A stretch of 64,000 nt of DNA from Rheum nobile (Eukaryota > Streptophyta > Magnoliopsida > Caryophyllales > Polygonaceae), in NCBI GenBank assembly GCA_027886185.1, contig WOAB01000760.1:3286001-3350000 (forward strand), read 5' to 3'. The position numbers and the translations under genes were made by a program. Below the pieces are notes generated by a model. That model was not told the DNA's origin. It was given only the letters and a program-made list of their open reading frames with translations, and did not search any database. This document shows positions 11,350 to 22,471 of the stretch, piece after piece (position 1 is the stretch's first letter; the number at the start of each line of letters is the position of its first letter).

Positions 11350-11793
11350 GAGCATCCCTTATGGGGGCTTATTCATGGGCTTAAACAGTTTATTTTATTA
11401 AAATATTAACACTTTAGTTTAAGCCTTCCCTTGGGGTTTAAAAAAGGGCAAAAGTTTAAGCCCCAACCCATGGGGCTTAAACTAAAGTGAGCGCCACATG
11501 TCGCTCCGTTATTAGAGCCACGTTTCCCAATGGGCTTTTTAAAAGAAAAAAATTGTTTATTTAAAATTTTAAACATTAAAATAAAACATAAAAAATATCA
11601 TAATTCTAGTTTCATTTTTCTCTATCTATAGACATCCATTTTAGATATATTTAATATAAATATAAATTGGGTTCAAAAACCACTCCAAAAGCCCCTCCAT
11701 TAAAATACTCTTTTGACATGAGGCTTAAATGGAGGCTTAAACTCAAAAAGCCTCCATTTAAGCCTTTCATTTGAGCCCCCATAAGGGGTGCTC
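11350..11793. mobile_element. Tourist-like (PIF/Harbinger) MITE, 444 bp
   Basis: The terminal inverted repeats GAGCATCCCTTATGGGGGCT and AGCCCCCATAAGGGGTGCTC differ at one position over 20 bp. The element is flanked by TTA on both sides (11347-11349, 11794-11796), the 3-bp target duplication of PIF/Harbinger elements. Internal GCTTAAA/TTTAAGC words recur near both ends. No coding capacity. Confidence 0.85.
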
Positions 11794-11796
11794 TTA

Positions 11797-12719
11797 TCCA
11801 TACTTATTTTTACATAAAAATTACAAATTTATCCTTCACTTAAAATTTATGAGGGGTATATTTTTTTCAAATTGATTGTTGTAAAATTGACCAAGGGACT
11901 TTTTAGAGTAAAAAATCAATTAATAGTTTAATCAAGTTTTATTTGGGATTATTTTTGTCATCTTTCGATTGTGTGTTTAATCAATTAATGGTTATCATTA
12001 GTAAAAATGATGTGATAAACATGTACATAACTTGTTAAAAAATAATGTTAATGGATTAATTAACTATTAGACCTGTTAAAACTACATATACTTATGATCC
12101 AACATAAATTGATTGAAAATAACTTAATTAATATGAATCATTACTTCTAAAAATCCAAATAGAGAAGCCAAAGGCTATCTAAAACCTGCTTATGCAAATG
12201 TACGATAAATTGATAACAATTAACAACAACATTTGTGTTTTCTATGGCTGAAAAAAAAGAAACACTCATACAATAGATAGCAAGAGGAATCAATTCCTAA
12301 CACAATTCATCACGTCCTCTAGTGCCCACAATTGGGCATATGAGATGCAGCTTAACTCAACTAATGCTATTATGATGGTTTCAATTTAATGAAGCTAGAA
12401 GAACAACTACAAATGTGAAAGCAATTAAAGACAAACAATGTTGATATTAAGGTGATCTGAACTTGAAATTCCAAGACTTCAAACAACTCCTTGATGAGTG
12501 TGATAGTTACTCCACTGTCAGCTTCAATTCTGTGTAGAAGAAATAAAAAAGGAGTTTGTATAAGGGCTACATTATACACGTATAGAATAAGGGTAACACT
12601 CCTCTTTCAATTTTCATACACATTAAAACATTTTATGCAAGGCTTTGCATAAGTGTTGAATTATGCAAATACATATAAGATACAAGGAAATAGTTGTTCA
12701 ATATGAATAAACATATAAC
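11797..12719. other. Intergenic DNA left of the LTR retrotransposon block
   Basis: AT-rich sequence without a recognisable gene. Frames shorter than 70 codons on the minus strand around 12370-12580 show no familiar motif. Confidence 0.4.
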
Positions 12720-15208
12720 TGTGATACCCCGTATTTTTGTAAGGTTATTTTGGGAGTTTTGGAATTTTTTCGAGTACTCGTTGTGTACGTCGGATTTAAT
12801 ACAGAGAGTTTGAGACATTCTGTAATGTGCTCTATATCTGTAATATTTTTCTCAGTGAAATAATATACAGACAACATGCCTTGGATTTTAATATTCGTTC
12901 GCGTACGATAATTTTTATCCCGGTTTAATGTCATGTTCGTTCAAAGCTGAACGGGCGGGAAAAGCTGATCACGGCGACCGCCGTACAGTCGCGGCGACCG
13001 CCGTCACGGATCCAAGAACGGCGACCGCCGTCGCGGATCCAAGAACGGCGACCGCCGTACAGTCACGGCGACCGCCATCCCAATGCTCGAGGTGGTAGCT
13101 GGCGTGCCAGGCTATGGCGGCGACCGCCGTAAATTACGGCGCCCGCCGTAATTGCCGTCGTTGTTGTCCGGCAGTCTTTGCCCGATGGTCGCCGGCGTGG
13201 TTCTGGCGAGCGCCGAACTAGCGTTCGTAGGCCCATTTTTCGTGCTCCAGATGCTTTGGCTATAAAAGGAGGTGTTGGGGGAGAGATTTGAGTCATCTCA
13301 AACACCGAACCTCTGCCAAATTTTCGTGTCGTCGGAGTTGTGTTTCGCCGGAGTTTGCAAGCTCTCGTCGGTGTCGTTTGGTGGTGTTTCCAGCAGCCCT
13401 TTAGAAGCCTTTTGGTTGCCTTTGGAGGTCAGAACCCAAGCAAGGCGGAAAGGGGTCGAAACGCGCATCGTTTTGGTGAGATTTCTCTCGTTTCAGTCGT
13501 CTGAGTTCTTCACGGCAACCGTCGTATTCTTCACGGCGACCACCGTGTTCTTCACAGCGACCGCCGTGTTCTTCACGGCGCCCTCCGTGATGAATGCGGC
13601 GACCGCCGCCAAGAACAGCGACCGCCACCAGTGCCCAGAATGCCTTCGTGGCTTTGGCTTGGTTGGTTGTGGTCGTGACGTCTTTCCTTTCATTCTCTTT
13701 CATCGTTTTTAGATTCGTACTGCGGTTATGTCGGATCTAACTTAGGGTTCCTTTTATGGGTCGACTCGAAGGTTGTTGTGCTGTCGGATCTATACCCGTG
13801 TCGAGCCCGGAATCCAGTTGTCGTCGTTAGGCTATTCTGCGGATTAAGGCAAGTGGGCGGTTCGCTCTTGCTCGTTCGTTCCATATTTACATTAATTATC
13901 AGTAGTTTATCTGAGTAATTAATTTGGAATGAATACTCTGTTTGTCTGGAAACGGTTTTGATAAACTGTTTTGAAAATCATATAATAGGTTGTATATCTG
14001 TTAGAACAACGCTATTATCTGTGATCGTCTTTCGGGCCTTTATGTGGATTTATCCTGTAACTGTTATTATGCTGTAACTGTTTAGTTAGCACTGTTAAAT
14101 AGGAACGTTACTCGGACTCTGTCCAGTCGTTTCTTTATAATCTGGTATCGGGGTGGCTCGTCTCCATCTGGTACTATTCTAAGATCATGATCGGTCTCTT
14201 TCACAAGTGTGTAGAGACATGACACTTAGCTGGTGTCACAAACCTTCCGGTGTACGTCACTCTCGACGAAACGTATACTAAGATGTGTCGTCCCAATGAT
14301 GGGGTACACATGTAAAAGTCTAATAAACGTGATGTGTGTTTTTGAAACATCAATCAGATAAGTGCTACTCTGACGCACATAATTAATAAACCTTCGGCGA
14401 GTAGTGCAGCTAGGAAAACTTGTCCCGACTTTGATCATAGTACGTTCTCTTTCCAATCTGGATTCGCTGTATGCGATGAGGTTGGTCGTGAACCGAAGCA
14501 TCTCAGTCAACTTTTAAATCATTGTTGTATGATTTTGTAAACATTCCAGATTTGTCATACTTCCTTAAAGACTCATTTCCGTTGGAGTCTTCTTTTCGAG
14601 TCGATTTCTGTGAAGGTTCAGTCTTCCAGAATCTTCTCTTGTGCATACCTCTTGTCTATTCTAGTAGGAGTATGATGGTTGACTATCGTCATCGATTATT
14701 ATTCGAGGAGCGATGAGTCTAACCTAATACGACTGCTTCGAACCATTCTGCTTTGTACCCTTGCTAGTCTATTCAAGTAGACTAACCCACGAACTTTGTT
14801 CTCTGCATGTGGGCTGGTGTCATCCGTTCGATTCGGCACATCAGATCGAAAGTAGCTCAGAAGAATAGAAGGACTATGGAGTCGACGGTGGTTTTTGAAC
14901 GTTTTAATTATTTCTTTAATCGGGTTGAGATCTTTTGGACAATGACTTTGGTTGTAATGTACTTTCTAAGACTTCCGCTGTTTTTGGTTTAAACTCTGTG
15001 TTAGCCTATTCGGGATTGTGTTGTAATCCCGTAACTCTTGTTTCCTTGACAATGTTATGTTTTGGAATTGAATGCTTTGATCATTATGTATCATTTGTAT
15101 TTCATAAATTGTATTTAAATGGTAAAGCCTTGTGTGATCTTGGTAAGGAACACTGGGGTCACTGGCGGTAATACCTTTCCAAAAGGGTTAAGTTTTGGGG
15201 GTGTTACA
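12720..15208 (+). repeat. 5' LTR of element C (2489 bp)
   Basis: It starts TGTGATACCCC and ends GGGGGTGTTACA, the TG...CA form of LTRs with short inverted ends. A TATA box (TATAAAA, 13261-13267) predicts transcript start near 13290. GC-rich palindromes CGGCGACCGCCG cluster upstream (12972-13148) and downstream (about 13512-13630) of it. The first 1.15 kb matches 21389-22470 closely, with scattered substitutions and repeat-length differences. Confidence 0.92.
13261..13267 (+). promoter_or_regulatory. TATA box of element C LTR
   Basis: TATAAAA lies in GGCTATAAAAGGAGG and is conserved in the 3' LTR at 21903-21909. It separates the predicted U3 from R. Confidence 0.7.
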
Positions 15209-15212
15209 GTTG

Positions 15213-15225
15213 TGGTATCAGAGCC
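15213..15225 (+). other. Primer-binding site of element C (initiator tRNA-Met)
   Basis: TGGTATCAGAGCC follows the 5' LTR after four bases and is complementary to the 3' end of plant initiator tRNA-Met. It primes minus-strand DNA synthesis. It is not a tRNA gene. Confidence 0.9.
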
Positions 15226-15419
15226 AAAGGTTTTAAAACGGGTTTGAGATTGTATAAATCATTTATCCGTTTTTGAAAATGCTTTAAAATGACTCTGAAT
15301 TTTCAAAGTAAAATGAATTTAAAAACACCGTTCATAGTCATGTCTTCTGGATAGTCTGATATAGTAAGCTTGCTTCTATGTCTAGAAAGACTAATTCCTT
15401 CATCGTTATCCTATAGGAG

Positions 15420-16340
15420 ATGGGTGCATGTATATCTCTGAAGAAGGGGTCGGAAGATGCCGAGATGGATTCACCGTCTACCGAGAGGCTAGACTTCCCT
15501 ATACCCCAGAGATGCTTCGAGGTTGGAGGCCCGAGCAACCCATCTGAGGAGATCAAGCACGTGCTTCCTGAGTCGATAGTTCTGGTGTCAAGGAATGTTG
15601 TAGTTCCTGTGACAGCGCCAGTGGAACCACCAAGGGAGGAAGCAATGCAAGATGATGAATCGTCGAGGTACGCGAGAGGGTACTACCATGACGATTACCT
15701 GATGGATATGATTATTGAAGGGAGCGAGGAGGAAGATGAAGAAGAGGAGCCCATAGAGGATGACCCCGAAGAGGAAGAAGAGGAAGAGGACCCCATCGAG
15801 GATGATCCCGAGGAGGATACCGAGATGGACCTCAGCGGACAAAACCAGGAGTCCGATGACTTGAGGCACTTGCTGGTGGATAGTCAGGAAACGGGGATAC
15901 AATTTATTCACCCCAGTACAGAGTTACCACCTATGCAAGAGTTGCCACTAGTGCCAGAGTACGCACCCATGTCAGAAGCTGATTGGGAGGCACTGTATAC
16001 CGAGTACGGTATTAGGAGAAGTGACAGGGAATCTCAGCCTATCCCTACTCCAAGAAGAAGGAGGTCAGAATCCGAGCTGCAGGAGATCCTCCGCCAGAGC
16101 GAGGTAATCTCTGCAGAACAGCAGCGTCGGAGGGATGAGCTGATCGCCAGTACTCAGAGGAGGACTGGGATAGAAGGACCAGTCATGGACGACCCATACC
16201 TTACCATGATTGAGATAGGACCATGTGCTTCAGGGTCAAGCCGGGTGCGAAACCCATCGCCAGAGCTCGATGGTGAGCCTAGTCCGAAGAGACCGTGCAC
16301 GAGTAGCCAGTCTTATGGGAGACGTTTTGGAACGCCTTGA
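15420..16340 (+). CDS. Extra acidic ORF of element C with N-myristoylation-type start (306 aa)
   Basis: This intact frame lies between the primer-binding site and gag, about 195 bp after the former and 290 bp before the gag start. It starts MGACISLKKGS: Gly2, Cys4 and Ser6 fit the N-myristoylation consensus MGxxxS and a palmitoylatable Cys. Residues about 100-140 are a Glu/Asp repeat (EEDPIEDDPEE). Later come PEYAPMSEADWEAL, an Arg/Glu-rich helical part and PSPKRPC near the C-terminus. Element D has a counterpart at the same place (30876-29884, minus). I do not recognise a named family; it does not resemble Gag or Pol. Membrane targeting is inference from the start motif only. It is notable that this frame is open while gag-pol is broken. 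Confidence 0.75.
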   Translation: MGACISLKKGSEDAEMDSPSTERLDFPIPQRCFEVGGPSNPSEEIKHVLPESIVLVSRNVVVPVTAPVEPPREEAMQDDESSRYARGYYHDDYLMDMIIEGSEEEDEEEEPIEDDPEEEEEEEDPIEDDPEEDTEMDLSGQNQESDDLRHLLVDSQETGIQFIHPSTELPPMQELPLVPEYAPMSEADWEALYTEYGIRRSDRESQPIPTPRRRRSESELQEILRQSEVISAEQQRRRDELIASTQRRTGIEGPVMDDPYLTMIEIGPCASGSSRVRNPSPELDGEPSPKRPCTSSQSYGRRFGTP

Positions 16341-16631
16341 TGAGAATTGACGTTGCCTATCGCAGTAGTTTCATTTCTTAGCATTCCAAGTTTGTACTAT
16401 GTGTAATATTTCAGTATTGCGGCAAGTACTCTGAGAAACACTTATATCTTCGAGCAATGTTGTCCTAGCGCTCGGATGATAGACTTATGTGTAGCTTGTG
16501 TAACAGTTTGAAGGTTCATCTATAAAATGCCAAGTTGATCTATTTTGAGTAATTTCTTTACGTTGGTATATTGCATAAGTATATTGCATAATATTAATGT
16601 ATTGAATGCTTGGAATTGGATCGGTAAACAA

Positions 16632-17767
16632 ATGGTGAACCCAAGAAGCACAAGGAACTCGATTCGAGCCGGTGTTGGGACTAGTCAAGATCCCAGGCTA
16701 GCAGGAAGTGGTGTTCAGGATGAGCACGAGTCAGAGTCTCGCGTCAGCAGAGGCGTGAAGGTCAAGATCAGACCCAAGCGCTGGCGCTGTTTGATGCCGT
16801 GGTTGTTGAGGCGATTCGCGGGATTGTGATGCAGGCAATTGCAGACGTATTGAGACTCAGTGCGCCTCAAGCGCAAGAAGTGCCTATTCACCCAGCGGTT
16901 CCTGATGTTGTGGAGCCCAGAAACCCCGTGGTTCAAGAGAATGCCGTCAGGGATAGAGACAGCTATGGTCGCGCTCTTAAGACCATCACTTCCATGAGGC
17001 CCGATTGCTATAACGGGAAAGGAGAGCCAGTAGCAGTGACTCATTGGTTCTCCCATATGGAGAGGCTGTTTCGGAACGTGGAGTGTACTGAGGCCGAGAA
17101 GGTCCATATCGCTTCTCTTCAGTTGAAGGAGGAGGCTAGCGAGTGGTGGGAGAACACATGTTTGGATGAGAGCCCAGTGTTGACTTGGTCGATGTTCAAG
17201 ACCAAGATGGTTGATCGCTTTTTCTCTCGTGCTATGAGAGAGGAGAAGCATAAAGAGTTCTTGTACCCAAAGACGGATGGTATAAAAGTGACCGAGTTGG
17301 CGTCTAAGTTCAATCATCTTTTACAGTACGCCACTGCCGAGATCACCAGCGAGGCCCAAAAGATCTGGTACTTCCACGAGTGGATGAGCCCAGATATCAA
17401 GCCGTTAATGGTGCACCACACATGCTCTACCTTGGAGCAGTATGTGGATTGTGCCTATAAGCTGGAGGTAACTCTAGAGGAGTCGACCAAGAGGCGCAAC
17501 CGACATAAGTCGATGCAGAACCAGAACCAGTGAGGTGGTTTTAAGCGCCCTGCGCCACCGTCTAACTTTGCCAAGTCCGGCCGAGCTAAGACGGAGATGA
17601 CGCAAGGAGGATCGACTCAGCTGTCAGGGCAGACCAGGAGTTCAGTTCAGTGTTATAACTGTGGTACGGCTGGGCACAAGAGCAATGAGTGTCAGAAGGA
17701 GAAGAGGTCGTGCTTTGGGTGTGGACGTGATGGTCATCTGCAAAAGTTCTGCAAGCAGGGGAAGTAG
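16632..17767 (+). pseudogene. gag of element C, frameshifted, with two nonsense codons
   Basis: The start ATG at 16632 (MVNPRSTRNS) is in a different frame from the main gag-pol frame, which is open from about 16745; an indel lies between about 16700 and 16745. The main frame holds the retrotransposon gag core (about 16980-17480, with HWFSHMERLF and ASEWWE). A TGA follows at 17531-17533. Then come two CCHC zinc knuckles, CYNCGTAGHKSNEC (about 17650-17690) and CFGCGRDGHLQKFC (about 17712-17755), and a TAG at 17765-17767. Gag would form the particle and bind RNA. The breaks mean no full-length Gag is made. Confidence 0.85.
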
Positions 17768-20700
17768 AAGGGAGTAGAGTCGCAGCAAGGGTCAGTTCAT
17801 CAGAGCAACCGACCTAGGTTCAAGCCTGTCGAGACTCCTAACCCGTCAGTCCAGACGACTGCTCAGAACAGGGGTAAGGCCCCAGCTGTTTCTGAAAGTC
17901 AGGGCCAACGCTTGTACAAAATGCGTGAAGCAGATGGACCCAACGCTCCGATTGCTCAAGGTACTCTATACCTTCACTCTACTTCAGTGTGCATTCTGTT
18001 TGATTCTGGTGCTACGCATTCCTTTATTTCGGATAAATGTGTTAGCAAGTTAGATTTAGTGTGCAACGATTCGTGCGACCCTTTTGTCGTTAATCTTCCT
18101 AATGGAGAACGTTTGGTGGGAACCAAGCATCTGTCCGACTTTCCGATTACCATTCAGGGTAAGGAATTCGAGGCAGATTTAATATGCATAGCCATGGCTC
18201 CATATGACATTATCCTCGGTATGGATTGGCTGACGCGTCACAAGGCGGTGATCGACTTCAGTTCAAGAACGGTGACGGTGTCATCTGGGGGCCAGTTCGT
18301 GTACAAGTTCAAAGGTCGAAATGACGCTGATAACGGCAAGCTGATCAATGCGATGGCTGCGTTTAAGCTACTACGACAAGGATGTGTCGGGTACCTTTGC
18401 TACTTGGATTCGCCTGCGAAGGATGGACCTGAGATTCTTGATATTCCTGTAGTTAGGGAGTTTTCAGATGCCTTTCCGGAAGAAATTCCTGGATTACCCC
18501 CGAACCGTGACGTAGAGTTTTCAATTGATCTTGAACCTGGTACGACGCTGATTTCCAAATCACCGTATCGGATGGCTCCAGCTGAGATGCAAGAATTGAA
18601 GAATCAACTTGAAGGTCTTCTTGACAAAGGTTATGTCAGGCCGAGTGCATCGCCGTGGGGTGCTCCGGTATTATTCGTCAAAAAGAAGGACGGATCGTTC
18701 CGACTTTGTATCGACTACCGAGAGTTGAACAAGGTGACGATCAAAAATAAGTATCATTTGCCTAGGATTGATGACTTGTTGGACCAGTTGCAGGGAGCAA
18801 AGGTTTTCTCCAAGATCGACTTGAGATCTGGATATCACCAACTCAGAATTCGTGAGCAGGACATTCCTAGAACTGCGTTCAGGACCAGATATGGTCATTA
18901 CGAGTTCGTAGTGATGCCTTTTGGACTTACAAATGCTCCAGCTGTCTTTATGGATTTGATGAACCGATGTTTTCATCAGTACTTGGATAAGTTCGTGGTG
19001 GTCTTCATCGACGACATTCTGATCTATTCTCCGAATGAAGAAGTCCACGAGGAACATCTGCGGATTGCCTTGTCAATCCTTAGACAACATCAGCTTTTTG
19101 CTAAATTGTCTAAATGTGAATTCTGGATAAATGAAGTGGCTTTCTTAGGCCACGTAATCAATAAAAATGGGGTTATGGTTGATCCCCAAAAGATTGAAGC
19201 GGTGGCTAATTGGACACAGCCCCATAACGTGAAGGAGGTGCGTAGTTTTCTTGGACTTGGCGGGTATTATAGAAGGTTCGTAGAAGGATTTTCAAATATC
19301 ACTCTACCTATGACCAATCTACTCCGCAAGGTCCACAAGAAGTTTGTCTGGAATGACAAGTGCGAGGCCAGTTTCCAGGAGTTGAAGCGACGGCTGACCT
19401 CGGCACCCGTGTTAGCACTCCCAGAAGGGAATGACGATTATGTGGTCTATAGTGATGCTTCAAAGTGTGGTTTGGGTTGTGTACTGATGCAGAAAGGCAG
19501 AGTTATTGCTTACGCATCTAGACAACTCAAGACTTACGAAGAAAACTATCCGACCCATGATCTTGAGTTAGCAACGGTTGTCTTTGCGCTAAAGATTTGG
19601 AGGCATTACCTCTACGGTATAAGATGCCAAGTCTTCACTGATCACAAAAGTCTCAAGTATATATTTACTCAAAATGAGCTAAATATGAGACAACGCCGCT
19701 GGCTAGAGTTGCTCAAAGACTACGACATGGAGTTGCTGTATCATCCGGGCAAGGCTAATGTAGTAGCTGATGCACTAAGCCGAAAGACAACGCACGAGAC
19801 CGTAGTTGCTCTACTTACTGCTCAAACCAAGCTAAACCAAGAGTCATGCAACATTGAAGTCCTGTATGACCAGCATAGAGGGTACCTGAGTATGATGGAA
19901 ATTCAGGCTACACTGCTGGATCAGATCAAAGAAAAGCAAGTCGATGACATCATCTTAGTGAAGTTAAGCAGTGAAGTGATGGATGGGAAAGCTCCTAGTT
20001 TTGTGGTTCAGGATGATGGATCACTTTGGTTTCAGGATCGGATCTGTGTGCCTGACACAGAAGGTCTTCATCAGTTGGTGATGAGAAAAGCTCATTCATC
20101 CGCTTATTCTGTGCATCCTGGCTCTAGCAAGATGTACAATGACCTCAGGAAGAAGTTTTGGTGGCCAAACATGAAGTGGGACGTAGCAGACTTTGTGGCA
20201 AAATGCTTAACTTGCCAGAAGGTCAAGATCGAACACCGCAGGCCAGGTGGTGAGTTGCTACCTCTCCCAGTGCTAGAATGGAAATGGGAGGACATCGCCA
20301 TGGACTTCGTCACTGGGCTACCAAAGACTCGAAGTCAGAGGGACGCTATCTGGGTATTTGTGGATAGGCTTACGAAGAGTGCTCATTTCATAGCCATCAA
20401 GACCACATGGGAAACCCAGAAGTTAGCAGAAGTCTACCAGAAGGAGATTGTCCGCTTACATGGCATTCCTAAGACCATTGTATCGGACCGAGATGGCCGT
20501 TTCATGTCAAGGTTCTGACAAGAACTTCATAAGGCTATGGGAACCGAGTTGAGGTTCAGCACCGCATTTCATCCTCAGACAGATGACCAGTCTGAAAGGA
20601 CCATCCAGACCCTAGAGGATATGCTTAGAGCTTGTGTACTCGATCGTCCGACTAGCTGGGAGGACAGCTTGAGTCTGATTGAGTTCACATACAACAATAG

Positions 20701-21352
20701 CTGGCATGCTACAATCAGGATGGCTCCGTTTGAAGATTTGTATGGTCGTAGATGCAGATCTCCGATTTGTTGGGATGATAATTCCGACAAAATTCTGCTT
20801 GGACCAGAGTTGGTCGAAAGGACGGTTTCAAACATTGCTTTGATCAGACAAAGGATGTTGACCGCTCAGAGTCGACAGAAGTCCTACGCAGATCGGAAGT
20901 GCAGGACTGTCGAGTTCGAGGTCGGTGACAAGGTTTTTGTCAAGGTATCGTCATCCAAAGGAGTTTTCAGATTTGGTAAGCGTGAGAAGCTTAACCCTCG
21001 CTACGTGGGACCATTCGAGATTCTGGATAGAGTAGGATCTCTAGCGTACCGCTTGGCGTTGCCGCCATCGGCTCACCCGGTGCATAACGTGTTCCACGTA
21101 TCTCTGCTCAGGAAGTATGTGCCAGATGAGTCTCATGTGCTGAGTTATGAGGACATCGAGATTCAAGCTAATGGTACTTATGAGGAGATGTCCGTGCGCA
21201 TTTTGGAGCGTCGTGAGAAGCAGCTGCGTAGCAAGATCGTACCGTTGGTATGGATTCAGTGGTCCAAGTCTGGATTGGAAGAAGTTACTTGGGAGACGTG
21301 GGAAACCGAGTCAGATATGCTCAGGCGTTTTCCCGAGTTATTTTCGACCTAA
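17768..21352 (+). pseudogene. pol of element C: protease, RT, RNase H, integrase, chromodomain
   Basis: The frame is the same as gag. Protease is near 17990 (FDSGATHSFIS). Reverse transcriptase follows (RLCIDYRELNKVT near 18700 and the catalytic VFIDDIL near 19000). RNase H is near 19440 (VYSDASKCGLGCVL). Integrase has its HHCC zinc finger near 20090-20220 (H...H...CLTCQK) and catalytic Asp in AMDFVTGLP near 20300. A TGA at 20516-20518 cuts integrase. The frame then resumes to 21352 with the GPFEIL...HNVFHVSLL region and a chromodomain-like end (ERREKQLRSKIVPLVWIQW...EVTWE). One nonsense codon in about 1190 makes this a near-intact pol. Confidence 0.88.
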
Positions 21353-21370
21353 GTTTCGGGGTCGAAACTT

Positions 21371-21388
21371 CTTTTAAGGGGGATGAGA
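21371..21388 (+). other. Polypurine tract of element C
   Basis: CTTTTAAGGGGGATGAGA lies immediately before the 3' LTR. Its purine run primes plus-strand DNA in LTR elements. Confidence 0.75.
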
Positions 21389-22470
21389 TGTGATACCCCG
21401 TATTTTTGTAAGGTTATTTTGGGAATTTTGGAATTTTCCCGAGTACCCGTTGTGTACGTCGGATTTAATACAGAGAGTTTGAGACATTCTGTAATGTGCT
21501 CTGTATCTGTAATATTTTTCTCAGTGAAATAATATACAGACAACATGCCTTGGATTTTAATATTCGTTCGCGTACGATAATTTTTATCCCGGTTTAATGT
21601 CATGTTCGTTCAAAGCTGAACAGGCGGGAAAAGCTGATCACGGCGACCGCCGTACAGTCGCGGCGACCGTCGTCGCGGATCCAAGAACGGTGACCGCCGT
21701 ACAGTCACGGCACCCGCCGTCCCAATGCTCGAGGTGGTAGCTGGCGTGCCAGGCTATGGCGGCGACCGCCGTAAATTACGACGCCCGCCGTAATTGTCGT
21801 CGTCGTTGTCCGACAGTCTTTGCCCGATGGTCGCCGGCGTGGTTCTGGCGAGCGCCGAACTAGCGTTCGTAGGCCCATTTTTCGTGCTCCGGATGCTTTG
21901 GCTATAAAAGGAGGTGTTGGGGGAGAGATTTGAGCCATCCCAAACACCGAACCTCTGCCAAATTTTCGTGTCGTCGGAGTTGTGTTTCGCCGGAGTTTGC
22001 AAGCTCTCGTCGGTGTCGTTTGGTGGTGTTTCCAGCAGCCCTTTAGAAGCCTTTTGGTTGCCTTTGGAGGTCAGAACCCAAGCAAGGCGGAAAGGGGTCG
22101 AAACGCGCATCGTTTTGGTGATATTTCTCTCGTTTCAGTCGTCTGAGTTCTTCACGGCGACCGCCGTGTTCTTCACGGCGCCCGCCGTGATGAATGCGGC
22201 GACCGCCACCAAGAACATCGACCGCCGCCAGTGCCCAGAATGCCTTCGTGGCTTTGGCTTGGTTGGTTGTGGTCGTGGCGTCTTTCCTTTCGTTCTCTTT
22301 CATCGTTTTTAGATTCGTACTGCGGTTATGTCGGATCTAACTTAGGGTTCCTTTTATGGGTCGACTCGAAGGTTGTTGTGCTGTCGGAGCTATACCCGTG
22401 TCGAGCCCGGAATCCAGTTGTCGTCGTTAGGCTATTCTGCGGATTAAGGCAAGTGGCGGTTCGCTCTTGC
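21389..22470 (+). repeat. 3' LTR of element C, truncated after about 1.08 kb
   Basis: It matches the 5' LTR from TGTGATACCCC through GGTTCGCTCTTGC (5' counterpart ends near 13873). It then switches at 22471 to antisense element B. About 1.33 kb of LTR is missing. Compared with the 5' LTR, GC-palindrome units are lost in both clusters, along with scattered substitutions. Confidence 0.9.
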
Positions 22471-22471
22471 C

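Larger units (their letters stand above)
12720..22470 (+). mobile_element. Ty3/gypsy chromovirus (element C), damaged, 3' LTR truncated
   Basis: In order the element has: a 5' LTR (12720-15208), a primer-binding site matching the 3' end of initiator tRNA-Met, an extra acidic ORF, gag with two zinc knuckles, protease, reverse transcriptase, RNase H, integrase and a C-terminal chromodomain-like region, a polypurine tract, and a 3' LTR that stops at 22470. The order PR-RT-RH-INT with a chromodomain, and LTRs near 2.5 kb, suggest the Tekay/Del clade (family knowledge, not tested). The gag-pol frame has a frameshift and three nonsense codons, so the copy cannot make its own proteins. The right end is fused directly to antisense element B, without the missing 1.4 kb of LTR. 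Confidence 0.9.

Noticed and set aside
15211..15230. tRNA-Met-like sequence
   Set aside because: Only the 3' terminal complement is present, directly inside an LTR; it is a primer-binding site, and the same holds at 31137-31149.
16715..17317. 200-codon minus-strand frame
   Set aside because: Antisense shadow of the gag core of element C, with no protein motif.
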